A stretch of 33,180 nucleotides of DNA, taken from the NCBI GenBank assembly GCA_029777935.1, contig JAKORH010000024.1:1-33180 (forward strand). The letters are read 5' to 3'. Position numbers and translations under genes: made by a program. This stretch comes from Pseudomonadota bacterium. Its GTDB lineage: Bacteria > Pseudomonadota > Gammaproteobacteria > Burkholderiales > Burkholderiaceae. Positions 1 to 13,306 of the stretch are shown one piece after another (the stretch's first letter is position 1; each line of letters begins with the position of its first letter). The notes under the pieces are model-generated. The model did no database searches. It saw only the letters and a program-made list of their open reading frames with translations, and was not told where the DNA came from.

Positions 1-2
1 CG

Positions 3-152
3 CTGATTACATCCCACGTGGCAGCCCGGCGCGCCCAGCGACACGTGCCCGACTCCATCGCGACGATTCGCCATCTGCTCAGCGTTCGACTCATCGTTCG
101 CCTCGGACGCTGTCCGCACTGCGGCCAGCGAAGCGGAAAACTATTCTTGTGA
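3..152 (+). CDS. Partial ORF cut by the window edge, with a CPHCG zinc-knuckle
   Basis: The frame is open from the left edge to a TGA at 150-152 and gives the last 49 residues of a basic protein. Near its end is a CPHCG motif (C-x2-C), preceded by a basic and hydrophobic stretch. It runs head-on into a truncated hydrolase gene on the other strand and overlaps that gene's last bases. The hydrolase loses its family resemblance at about position 165, so this piece may be the tail of an insertion sequence; some transposase C-termini carry such a cysteine pair. This is inference: the fragment is short, I do not recognise the family, and chance coding in high-GC DNA is possible. Confidence 0.25.
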   Translation: MITSHVAARRAQRHVPDSIATIRHLLSVRLIVRLGRCPHCGQRSGKLFL

Positions 153-404
153 CACAGTAAGATCAATCGGGATCTGATAAACGACACGCGCATGGTCTCC
201 ATGCAGGGTCTGCCCGTCAGCTCCGGCGGCGCCGAGCCGATAAGTGCCGGGGCTCTGCACGACCGTACCGCCGACCGCAAAGCTGCCCTGGCTCGCAAGT
301 GCGATCGGCGCGGACCTGTCGGTCGCGCGCGGCCATGCGCAGGCGCTGATGATCGCGGCACTTGCCAGCAGCAGAAGGAGGAGTCGGATCGGGTTCCGAT
401 GCAT
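141..404 (-). pseudogene. Truncated alpha/beta-hydrolase-type lipoprotein (N-terminus only)
   Basis: An ATG at 404, 11 bp after the aldo/keto reductase stop, opens a protein with a hydrophobic signal and a lipobox-like ISAC, so it should be an outer-membrane or periplasmic lipoprotein. The section after the signal (GSFAVGGTVV, then GQTLHGDHA and VYQIP) resembles the N-terminus of exported alpha/beta hydrolases found in redox and stress gene clusters, as I remember them. Those proteins continue for more than 200 residues with a nucleophile-elbow serine. Here the reading frame leaves the family just after YQIP and stops within seven codons, so no catalytic domain remains. The break near position 165 suggests insertion or deletion at the window's left edge. 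It was probably the last gene of the leftward LysR-linked operon. Confidence 0.6.
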
Positions 405-414
405 GTCCGTTCTT

Positions 415-1278
<864 letters not shown>

Positions 1279-1314
1279 TTAGAGACAAAAGTGAGCGCAG
1301 AAAACGGCGGTCCT

Positions 1315-2130
1315 TCATTTCTCGGGCTTGGCGTTGAAGACATCCCGCGCCACTCCGGCGGCCGTCACCGCATTGGGCCAACCGGCATAGAACGCCAGAT
1401 GCGTCAGCGTCTCGACGAGTTCGGCCTCCGTGAGGCCGTTCTGTCGCGCAAGCGCCATGTGCGAGCGAAGTTGGTCGGGACGGTTCATCGCGATGAGTGC
1501 ACTCACGGTCACCAGACTGCGATCACGTCGCGACAAACCGGGCCGCGCCCACACGTCTGCGAACAGCACGTCGTCGGTGAGCTGCGCCAGTTTGGGCGCC
1601 ACGTCGCCGAAAAGCCGCTGCGCTGCCGATGGCTGCGCGGGACCTTGCGCTGGGGGTTTGGTGTCGTTGGTGCCGTACTGCGTATCGCTGACTTCTTCCA
1701 GCCAGTCCACGGTCTTGCCTTCCTGCGCCTCCTGAATGGCGATGTGCGTCATCGCGCTGCCGGACGCCGCGCCATGCCAGTGGCGCGTGTTGGGTGGGAT
1801 GCGTACCGCGTCACCGGAGCGGAACTCTTGCACTGGTCCACCCCAGCGTTGCACGCGGCCGAAGCCCGCGGTGACGATGAGCGTCTGGCCGAGGGGATGC
1901 GTGTGCCAAGCCGTGCGTGCACCCGGAGAGAAAGTCACCGTAGCCGCCGACGCGCGGTCAGGTCCGCTAGGCGTGAACAGCATTTCAACCATGACGCTGC
2001 CGGTGAAGTGCTGCGCGGGCGCTGCCTGCGCTTGGCGCGACGCCGCGCGCGAAATCTGCAGCTCGGGTTCGGCCGCGTCGGCGGTATCGAGCATCGAGAG
2101 CGCCAAGGCGGCGATGGCAATGAGCTTCAT
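1315..2130 (-). CDS. Exported cupin plus carboxymuconolactone-decarboxylase-like fusion protein
   Basis: A 271-residue protein with an N-terminal signal sequence (residues 1-20, ending ADAA), then a cupin domain (about 40-130) and an AhpD/CMD-like helical domain (about 170-265). The cupin has H76, H78, Q82 and H117. As I recall the bacterial Mn-dependent cupin hydroxynitrile lyases, their metal ligands have the same spacing (H, +2 H, +6 Q, +41 H). The CMD part has no CxxC, so it is not the AhpD peroxidase type. ATG at 2130 has AAGGG nine bases upstream; an ATG at 2139 overlaps the flavodoxin stop as ATGA and is an alternative. Fusions of this kind are widespread and often annotated as carboxymuconolactone decarboxylase; their physiological reaction is mostly unknown. 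Confidence 0.88.
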   Translation of the reverse strand: MKLIAIAALALSMLDTADAAEPELQISRAASRQAQAAPAQHFTGSVMVEMLFTPSGPDRASAATVTFSPGARTAWHTHPLGQTLIVTAGFGRVQRWGGPVQEFRSGDAVRIPPNTRHWHGAASGSAMTHIAIQEAQEGKTVDWLEEVSDTQYGTNDTKPPAQGPAQPSAAQRLFGDVAPKLAQLTDDVLFADVWARPGLSRRDRSLVTVSALIAMNRPDQLRSHMALARQNGLTEAELVETLTHLAFYAGWPNAVTAAGVARDVFNAKPEK

Positions 2131-2135
2131 GTCGA

Positions 2136-2735
2136 TCATCCCTTGGCTTTCCTGGCTCCGATTTTGTCGAGCCATTCGTTCACGAGGTTCATCGTTCGCC
2201 TTTCCTGGTCGGCTTCCATCGCGAAGGCACGGCGCAACTTCGCCTTCGGCGCATGACTTGCGAGAACCGATTGACTGTTGCCCAGTCCGTAGCCGCCGTG
2301 GGTCACGAAGGGCACCACGATCTTCCCGGCAAGATCGTGGGTAGACAGGAAAGAACGAATCACCGGCGGCGCGGTTTCTCCCCAGATGGGAAAGCCCAGG
2401 TAGACGGTGTCGTAGGCGCCAATCTCGGGAACGTGGGCCTCCAAAGCCGGTTCGAAACCTCTGTCCCGCTCCTGGCGCGCCTGTTCGACTGTGGTCAGGT
2501 AGTCGTCGGGATAGGGTCTAGCGGGCCGAATCTCGAACAGATCCGCGCCGCATGCGCGCTGGATCAAGCCAGCAACCACGCGCGTGTTACCCGAGCGCGA
2601 GAAGTACGCAACCAGCGTTCGCGACGTCGCTTCCCGTGGCGTGTTTTCGCTGCCTTCGGTCCGTGCGGCGCTGCTCAAAGGCAGCGTCGCAATGGCCGCC
2701 ATCAGCGCTCGACGGTGTACTGGGGACGCTGTCAT
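2136..2735 (-). CDS. Exported flavodoxin-family protein
   Basis: About 199 residues. The N-terminus begins with twin arginines (PVHRR) followed by a hydrophobic stretch, a Tat-like export signal consistent with export of a folded FMN protein. The flavodoxin fold starts near residue 40 with the FMN phosphate loop SRSGNTR after the strand LVAYF. Further markers are YLGFPIWG and PFVTHGGYGLG, typical of flavodoxin_4-type proteins. ATG at 2735 is preferred because the 31 residues upstream do not look like protein of this family and the aldo/keto reductase ends only 17 bp before it. Its stop overlaps the region of the cupin fusion start, implying translational coupling. It probably carries electrons or acts as a quinone-type reductase in the same response as its reductase neighbours. 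Confidence 0.88.
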   Translation of the reverse strand: MTASPVHRRALMAAIATLPLSSAARTEGSENTPREATSRTLVAYFSRSGNTRVVAGLIQRACGADLFEIRPARPYPDDYLTTVEQARQERDRGFEPALEAHVPEIGAYDTVYLGFPIWGETAPPVIRSFLSTHDLAGKIVVPFVTHGGYGLGNSQSVLASHAPKAKLRRAFAMEADQERRTMNLVNEWLDKIGARKAKG

Positions 2736-2751
2736 CGTGAGGTCCACAGCC

Positions 2752-3735
<984 letters not shown>

Positions 3736-3803
3736 CTACGTCTCCTGCTGCGTTCAATCGCCACGGCAAGGATCGTGCGCGCGATGATTCCGCAGATAAA
3801 GGC

Positions 3804-3818
3804 GCATGATTCGCATGC
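3804..3818. promoter_or_regulatory. Inverted repeat in the LysR/aldo-keto reductase divergent intergenic region
   Basis: A perfect inverted repeat, GCATG-N5-CATGC, lies in the 104-bp gap between the divergent reductase and LysR genes, 22 bp before the LysR start. LysR regulators often bind dyads in such shared promoters. A TTGACA hexamer follows at 3823-3828 but is too close to the LysR ATG to be its own -35 box. Five-base arms can arise by chance, so this is only a candidate operator. Confidence 0.3.
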
Positions 3819-3839
3819 CCTCTTGACAGGAATTCAGCA

Positions 3840-4751
3840 ATGGACCGGGAAGACTGGGGAAGCCTGGCGGCGTTCGCCGTCGTAGCCGAAGAACGCAGCT
3901 TTACGCGCGCCGCAGCACGGCTCGGCGTTTCTCCTTCGGCACTGAGTCACACACTGCGCCGACTCGAAGAGAAGCTCGGAGTGCAGCTGCTCGCGCGCAG
4001 CACCCGCAACGTGTCGACAACGCAGGTCGGGGAGCGTCTGCTTGCGCAACTCAATCCAGCCATCAACGAGATATCGAACGCCATCGAACAACTCGCCCAG
4101 ACCTCAGGTCGACCTTCCGGCCACGTCCGCATTAGCGCGCCTGGCGAGGCGGCGCGACGCGTGATCGCTCCAGCGCTGCCACGCTTCGTCAAGGACTATC
4201 CCGATATCGTGGTCGAAGTGCTCGTCGAACAGGCTTTCACAAACATCGTCGAGCGCCGGCTCGATGCGGGGATCCGCCTGGGAGAATCGCTCGCAAAGGA
4301 CGTGGTCGCGGTTCCAGTGAGCGCACCGCTGCGCATGGCGGTCATTGCTTCGCCAGCCTATCTCAAGCGGCACGGCGTACCAAAGACACCGCGCGATCTT
4401 CGTTCCCATCGTTGCATCAACATGCGGTTGCCATCCGCGGGCACGAACTACAAGTGGGAGTTTGAGCGGGGCGCGGAGAAGGTGGATGTTGCGGTCGACG
4501 GACCGCTCATCTTCGATTCCGGAGACATGGTGATGGAAGCCGCGCTGGCAGGTCTCGGGTTGGGCTATGTCCTGGAAGACCGCGCGCTCCAGTACCGGAA
4601 GGCGGGCACGCTCGTTCGGTTGCTTGCGGAGTGGTGCCCGGCGTTTCCCGGCTTCTATCTCTACTACCCCGGCAGGCGGCAGCTATCGCCGGCACTTGCC
4701 GCGTTCATTCAAGCGGTGCGGGTCCCGAGCCAACCGAAGAAACGCCGCTGA
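3840..4751 (+). CDS. LysR-family transcriptional regulator
   Basis: A 303-residue regulator with an N-terminal winged helix-turn-helix (about residues 5-65: SFTRAAARLGVSPSALSHTLRRLE, split here only by description) and a LysR effector-binding domain (about 90-295). The effector domain opens with GHVRISAPGEAAR and ends with a YVLEDRA section, as in the redox-linked LysR group. ATG at 3840 has AGGA eight bases upstream. The divergent position next to two aldo/keto reductases, a flavodoxin and a cupin-CMD fusion predicts that it controls them and probably itself. The inducer is unknown; related clusters are often tied to electrophile, quinone or aldehyde stress, which is inference here. Confidence 0.95.
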   Translation: MDREDWGSLAAFAVVAEERSFTRAAARLGVSPSALSHTLRRLEEKLGVQLLARSTRNVSTTQVGERLLAQLNPAINEISNAIEQLAQTSGRPSGHVRISAPGEAARRVIAPALPRFVKDYPDIVVEVLVEQAFTNIVERRLDAGIRLGESLAKDVVAVPVSAPLRMAVIASPAYLKRHGVPKTPRDLRSHRCINMRLPSAGTNYKWEFERGAEKVDVAVDGPLIFDSGDMVMEAALAGLGLGYVLEDRALQYRKAGTLVRLLAEWCPAFPGFYLYYPGRRQLSPALAAFIQAVRVPSQPKKRR

Positions 4752-5004
4752 ACGAATCGCGCCAAACACCCGTTGAGCGGCAGAGTGTGTTAGGGAGGGA
4801 ACTCGCGATGCCTCAATTGCCATCAGCACTGTCCGCTCCCGGGCGACAAATTCAGGCACGTCGACGGCCGCAATGGGTCGAACGGCGACGTTCAAATCCC
4901 GCAGGCGGCAGCAACAATCCAGCAGCGCGCTCCTTCCCTCATCTGACCCGATGGCAGGCAGGTTCAGAACGCCCAAACCGGACGAACCTGCCATGAGTTG
5001 TGGT

Positions 5005-5442
5005 TCAAAGCAGTTCCGGCCGATTCGCCTTCAGCCATTGCCGAACCTGCTGCTGCAGCATGCGAGCAGTCTTCAATCATTCATTGGCGGTGACCGTACT
5101 CACCGTCTCACCTGAATAGTCTGAAAGGTTGCGCTGCCTCCGCATGCCGTCCAACAGGCGCACCTGCGTTGGTGATGCACCGATCGTCATCGGCAACGTC
5201 TGGATCGCAGTCTGATGGTGCCCAGGCACACTGGTGAGTGGCCGCTAGCCATGTGCCAGGAGCGCCACCAGCGCCGACTGCATGAGCGACTTGTATGCCA
5301 GGTCGAACGCGTTTTCAGCGCTCAGGCCGTCGAGCTGCGCGTCGGCGGGATTGCGCTGTGCGGCGTCGAGCAATCGTTCGACTGCCTTGCGGTCTGGCTT
5401 GACTGGCTCGAGCGTCTTGCCGACCAGATTTTGCAAGCTCAT
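5005..5442 (-). pseudogene. Broken HEPN-domain gene (toxin partner of the MNT nucleotidyltransferase)
   Basis: Reading leftward from ATG at 5442 (GGGAGA ribosome-binding site five bases upstream), the frame encodes a HEPN-like protein of 145 codons that ends with TGA at 5005-5007. Two stops interrupt it: TAG at 5245-5247 (codon 66) and TGA at 5077-5079 (codon 122). After each stop the same frame continues with convincing family sequence, including MTIGASPTQVRLLDGMRRQR, RNLSDYSGE and a C-terminal QWLKANRPELL. HEPN proteins of this kind pair with MNT nucleotidyltransferases in toxin-antitoxin modules, HEPN being the RNase toxin. Two point-mutation stops with no frameshift suggest recent inactivation. 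The intact part would be a 65-residue fragment. Sequencing error at two sites is the alternative. Confidence 0.78.
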
Positions 5443-6094
5443 CTTCGTCTCCCACGACGAATACCCGCGGTTTGCTCAAAACGTCCTGCAGGAACGCATC
5501 GTCAGGTGCTCGCGCTCTGAATTCGTCCTCGCTGAATACGCGCGGATTGACTTCGCGGCCGAGCACCCTTTCCGTCGGCGCGAGAAGCTCGACGGCGGCG
5601 CTGAAGTCGAGCGCGCCGATGATCATCACGTCCACATCGCTAGCGGCAGCCGCGCGCCCAGTGGCCATGGAGCCGAAGACGAACGCAACCCGGATGCGAT
5701 CGCGCACCGGTGCCAACGCCTCTGCCAGCACGTCGGCCAGCCCGGAGGTCTTGCGCAGAATGCCGGCCAGCTCTTCGAAGACCGGACTGCGCCGATTGGC
5801 GCTGTAAAGCTGCTGGTTGCCGCGGCGCTCACGTGTGAGGAGGCCAACGTCGGCGAGCAGGTTCAACTCGCGCGTCACAGTGCCCGGCGGAACACCGGCC
5901 CGTCGCGCGACCTCACGTCCGTGCAGCGCTTCAGCGGGCCGCAGAAGAAGCAGGCCGAGGACGCGACGCCGGTACTTGGGCAGCAGCACGCCGGCGAGCG
6001 ACGCAACGCGCTTTTGCGGAGGCGCGGAGCGGCTGCGCCGCCCCGCCGGCCCGTGCCGGAGGCTGGCGTTCCTGGAAGTGTGCGCCGAAGTCAT
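5315..6094 (-). CDS. Winged-helix MNT-type nucleotidyltransferase (HEPN-MNT antitoxin-like)
   Basis: About 259 residues from ATG at 6094, which has GAGAG upstream. Residues 38-100 form an ArsR-like winged helix (HGREVARRAGVPPGTVTREL, with a beta-wing near ERRGNQQLY). Residues 130-210 hold a minimal nucleotidyltransferase: Gly141-Ser142 in FGSMATG, then Ser152-Asp153-x-Asp155, the GSx10DxD metal site. In studied HEPN-MNT modules the MNT protein AMPylates and silences the HEPN RNase; the fused winged helix could give autoregulation. The frame runs 128 bp into the HEPN gene, giving a basic tail after VVGDEDELAK that looks like non-homologous read-through, so the natural stop may have been lost. 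The HEPN partner is broken, leaving this gene possibly orphaned. Confidence 0.8.
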   Translation of the reverse strand: MTSAHTSRNASLRHGPAGRRSRSAPPQKRVASLAGVLLPKYRRRVLGLLLLRPAEALHGREVARRAGVPPGTVTRELNLLADVGLLTRERRGNQQLYSANRRSPVFEELAGILRKTSGLADVLAEALAPVRDRIRVAFVFGSMATGRAAAASDVDVMIIGALDFSAAVELLAPTERVLGREVNPRVFSEDEFRARAPDDAFLQDVLSKPRVFVVGDEDELAKSGRQDARASQARPQGSRTIARRRTAQSRRRAARRPER

Positions 6095-6377
6095 GGCAAC
6101 TCTCGATGCAAAAATTGCACCGATTGTCGCCTTTACAGCATCAGCTTTGCAAGGTCTCATGCAGGGGGACAAAGCCGCGTCACGCGGATTTGACTTCGCC
6201 GCCCCTGCTTGTCGTCCGCGTGGTGCAGAAAATGCACCGTCCGATGCTGCAACTGCATCCCTGGCTGTTTCTCCAATGGCAGCTTGTTGGGCTCAAGTGG
6301 TCACCTTCAGGGGCTCTGCGCCGGAAGATGCCGACAAGGAGTGACCGCGCGGCAGAGTTGACTGGCGGGCACGTCGC
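6095..6377. other. Intergenic region without a recognisable gene
   Basis: This stretch should contain the promoter of the leftward nucleotidyltransferase gene and spacer before the palindromic repeat. I see no convincing protein with a ribosome-binding site, no tRNA and no clear sigma-70 promoter. Short frames here lack family features. Confidence 0.5.
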
Positions 6378-6464
6378 CCTCACCCTCGGTCCCTCTCCCT
6401 CTGATGAGGGAGAGGGAAACAAATCCCCTCGCCCGCGTCAGCGGGAGAGGGGTGGGGGTGAGGG
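6378..6464. repeat. Palindromic intergenic repeat, CCCTCACCC/GGGTGAGGG family, copy 1
   Basis: Two hairpins nested inside an outer inverted repeat. The first is CCCTCTCCCT (6391-6400) with a perfect complement at 6407-6416 and a 6-base loop. The second, 6425-6452, has 12-base arms with one mismatch around GTCA. Outer arms CCCTCACCCTC and GGGGGTGAGGG flank both. Related copies occur at 9671-9712 and 20741-20888. It sits just 3' of the leftward groEL gene and might protect or terminate its mRNA. Elements of this kind are common in Proteobacteria. Confidence 0.8.
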
Positions 6465-6487
6465 AAGCGATTCCCGCAAACCGCCGC

Positions 6488-11045
<4,558 letters not shown>

Positions 11046-11075
11046 ATCGGTCTGTCACCCCGACGCACGCGATGT

Positions 11076-11148
11076 GTCATTCCCGCGGAAGCGGGAATCC
11101 GGCGGCTCCGAGTGAAAGTCACTGGGTCCCCGCTTGCGCGGGGACGAC
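11076..11148. repeat. dRS3-like double-hairpin repeat, copy 1
   Basis: Starts GTCATTCCCGCGGAAGCGGG (first hairpin) and ends with CCCCGCTTGCGCGGGGACGAC (second hairpin, split here as arms CCCCGC and GCGGGG), with about 20 bases between. The whole has inverted symmetry. Copies with the same plan lie at 17163-17236 and 18383-18456. This one separates the FAD oxidoreductase gene from the small membrane protein and could weaken transcription between them. Confidence 0.85.
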
Positions 11149-11170
11149 CGGTGGTAGAGACCGGAACCCG

Positions 11171-11521
11171 ATGAAGACCTTCGCGCTCGCGCTCGTTCCC
11201 GCCCTTGCCCTGCTGCTGCTCGCCGCGCATTTCTACCGCTCCGGCCTGTGGCCGCTGGCGCTGGCCGCGATGGTGCTGAACGCGCTGCTCATCGTTCCGC
11301 GCGCGTGGGCCGCGCGCACGGTGCAGGTCGCGCTGCTCGGAGGCAGCCTCGAATGGCTGCGTGCGCTGGCCGCGTTCGTCGGCGAGCGCGTCGCCTTGGG
11401 ACAGCCGTATCTGCGCCTGCTCGTGATCCTGCTCGCGGTGGCGCTCTTCACCGCGGGCGCGGCGCTGGTGTTCCGCGCCTATCCGATGCGCGTGCGCTAC
11501 GGACTGGGCGGCCGCTTCTGA
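11171..11521 (+). CDS. Small integral membrane protein following cfa/FAD oxidoreductase
   Basis: A 116-residue, very hydrophobic protein with three to four predicted membrane segments: about residues 4-20, 25-42, a weaker one near 50-70 and 83-103. The C-terminus is short and basic (FRAYPMRVRYGLGGRF). I do not recognise a named family, although similar short membrane proteins are common in Proteobacteria. It has the same direction as cfa and the FAD oxidoreductase and starts 125 bp after the latter, with the repeat between. In the actinobacterial tms clusters a third gene of unknown function accompanies the methyltransferase and reductase; whether this protein is comparable cannot be told from sequence. 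Confidence 0.7.
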   Translation: MKTFALALVPALALLLLAAHFYRSGLWPLALAAMVLNALLIVPRAWAARTVQVALLGGSLEWLRALAAFVGERVALGQPYLRLLVILLAVALFTAGAALVFRAYPMRVRYGLGGRF

Positions 11522-11626
11522 CGCCGGATTGAACCCTTCTCCGGCCGGCGGCAACTCAGGGTCACTCCAGCCGCCGCAGCATGCCGCCGCGACTGCCACG
11601 GAGGCCGCACCCCACCGGAGACCGAC

Positions 11627-11875
11627 ATGAACGCCCAACCGAACTTGAGTCAGCCGCGTGGCCTGACGCTCGCCTTCGCCGCCGCGATTTCAGCCGTGGT
11701 CGCGGTCGGCTCGCTCACCGCGGTCGCCTGGCTGTTCCAGCGCGAAGGCATGCCGTTCGAGAAGGTCGTCGCCGCCGAACGCGCCTGCTCCGAGCACAAG
11801 TACGCGTCGGCGCGCGAAAGCTGCATCAACGATCAGCTCGAAGCCGCGCGCGCGCACCGATTTGCCAGCAAATGA
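11627..11875 (+). CDS. Hypothetical single-span membrane protein with a small cysteine-containing domain
   Basis: An 82-residue protein. ATG at 11627 has GGAGA seven bases upstream, which supports translation. Residues 14-37 form one membrane helix (LAFAAAISAVVAVGSL). The rest (VAAERACSEHKYASARESC, then INDQLEAARA) is a short amphipathic periplasmic or cytoplasmic segment with two cysteines 12 residues apart, which could form a disulfide outside the membrane. I do not recognise the family. It stands alone between the membrane protein above and a convergent oxidoreductase gene 30 bp away. Confidence 0.65.
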   Translation: MNAQPNLSQPRGLTLAFAAAISAVVAVGSLTAVAWLFQREGMPFEKVVAAERACSEHKYASARESCINDQLEAARAHRFASK

Positions 11876-11905
11876 TCGAGAGCTGACCGCGGTGCAGCGC
11901 CGCGG

Positions 11906-13249
11906 TCAGCGCGCGCGAAACCACGCCTCCATCTCGCGTCGCACCCTGTACGCGGGCAGCGTCTCGTCCATTTTGACGTCGGCCCACGTCAGCGACTGGC
12001 CCTTCTTCACGTCGCGCAGCAGCTTCACGTTGTGCGCGAGCCCGAGCGGCAGGCCGCCGATCGCGAGCGACTTGGCCGCCTGGAAGAGCTTGCCCCACAC
12101 CGTGTAGCCGCCTTCGCCGTCGAGCATCTCGCCGGCCTTCAGGTCGCGCTTCGCGGTCGCGACCACGTCGGCGTTGAAGCCGGTCGCGACACCGGTCGGC
12201 TCGCGCCGCAATCCGACCGAGGCGACCGAGATGCCCAGTTCCAGCCCGATCAGGTGCCAGCGCTTGTACAGGCACGCGTAGCGGCCGGTCGGGTCGGTGC
12301 GCACCATGTACTCCTTGAAGCAGTTGCGGACGTACTCGGTCTCGCCCTCGAACACGACGAATACGCCCATGCGGATGTCGTACGGGATCGCGCGGCCGTC
12401 CTTCTCCAGCGACGAGATCACCTCGACCTGGCCCTTCCGGTGCAGCACGCCGCCCTCGGCGATCGGCCGGCACACGAACGGGATGTCGTCGACCGATGCC
12501 GGTGGAAAAGTCAGCCCGTCGGGCGGTGCGGCGAGCCCGGTCGCGTTGCACACGGCGGTCGATTCGATCGCGGGCTTGGAGCCGTCGAGGAACGAGTTGA
12601 ACATCTTCGGATTCAGCCCGCCGACCTTCGCCTGCTCGGGCGTCAGTCCGTAGTTGCCCCACACCGTGTCGGGCGTGGATTCGCAGAAGTGCGGCAGCCA
12701 CTTGTGGCCGCGCCCGGCCGCGACCACCGGGAAGCCCGCCGCGCGCGCCCAGTCGACCAGATCGCAGATCAGCGCCGGCTGGTCACCGTACGCGAGGCTG
12801 TAGACGACGCCGGCCTCGGCCGCCTTGCGCGCCAGCAGCGGGCCGCAGAACGCGTCGGCCTCGACCGTCACGTTGACCACGTGCTTGCCTTGCGCGAACG
12901 CGCCCAGGCAATGCTCGACCGCGGCCGGCGGATGGCCGGTGCATTCGACGACGATGTCGAGCGCCGGGTGTGCAACGAGCGTGCGCCAGTCCTCGGTCAG
13001 GTGCGTGTTGCCGCGCGCGAGCGCGTCGTCGAGCGAGGTGGCGCCGAACTGCTCCGGCTTCCAGCCGATGCGTTCGAGACTCGCGCGCGCATTGGCGAGC
13101 GACAGATCGGCGATCCCGGCGAGGTGCACGCCCGGCGTGCGCGGCACCTGCGCCAGATACATCGCGCCGAACTTGCCGGCGCCGATCAGCCCGACGCGCA
13201 GCGGCTTGCTTTCGGCGGCGCGTATCTTCAGCATGTGGTGCAGATTCAT
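11906..13249 (-). CDS. NAD(P)-dependent oxidoreductase with C-terminal SAF domain (homoserine dehydrogenase-like)
   Basis: A 447-residue cytoplasmic protein from ATG at 13249. A Rossmann fold begins at about residue 18 with VGLIGAGKFGAMYL (GxGxxG). The central section (GKHVVNVTVEADAF, AYGDQPALICDLVDWAR, GRGHKWLPHF) resembles homoserine-dehydrogenase-like proteins. The last 90 residues (ATAKRDLKAGEMLDGEGGYTV, split at Gly, then NVKLLRDVKKGQ) form an SAF domain as in sialic-acid synthase and antifreeze proteins. These proteins are often mislabelled as FlgA because of the SAF domain. Related enzymes appear in carbohydrate or acid catabolic clusters. The gene diverges over 55 bp from the hydratase/MaoC pair, which suggests a common pathway, but the substrate is unknown. 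Confidence 0.88.
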   Translation of the reverse strand: MNLHHMLKIRAAESKPLRVGLIGAGKFGAMYLAQVPRTPGVHLAGIADLSLANARASLERIGWKPEQFGATSLDDALARGNTHLTEDWRTLVAHPALDIVVECTGHPPAAVEHCLGAFAQGKHVVNVTVEADAFCGPLLARKAAEAGVVYSLAYGDQPALICDLVDWARAAGFPVVAAGRGHKWLPHFCESTPDTVWGNYGLTPEQAKVGGLNPKMFNSFLDGSKPAIESTAVCNATGLAAPPDGLTFPPASVDDIPFVCRPIAEGGVLHRKGQVEVISSLEKDGRAIPYDIRMGVFVVFEGETEYVRNCFKEYMVRTDPTGRYACLYKRWHLIGLELGISVASVGLRREPTGVATGFNADVVATAKRDLKAGEMLDGEGGYTVWGKLFQAAKSLAIGGLPLGLAHNVKLLRDVKKGQSLTWADVKMDETLPAYRVRREMEAWFRAR

Positions 13250-13274
13250 GGCCACTCCCGGTCGACTTCGCCAT

Positions 13275-13306
13275 TGTGCGACAACCCGATAGTGCGACAA
13301 CCCGAT
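13275..13306. repeat. 16-bp tandem duplication over the divergent promoter and hydratase start
   Basis: Two direct copies of a 16-base unit, 13275-13290 and 13291-13306, differ only at the first base; the shared part is GTGCGACAACCCGAT. The second copy ends inside the ATG at 13305. The first contains the small palindrome TTGT-GCG-ACAA. It lies in the 55-bp gap between divergent genes, so it may be a doubled operator. No Shine-Dalgarno sequence precedes the ATG, and an in-frame TAG at 13290 excludes an earlier start. Confidence 0.7.

Noticed and set aside
5245..5247. Stop-codon read-through or recoding in the HEPN gene
   Set aside because: Two different stop codons with no stimulatory structure are better explained by decay or sequence error.
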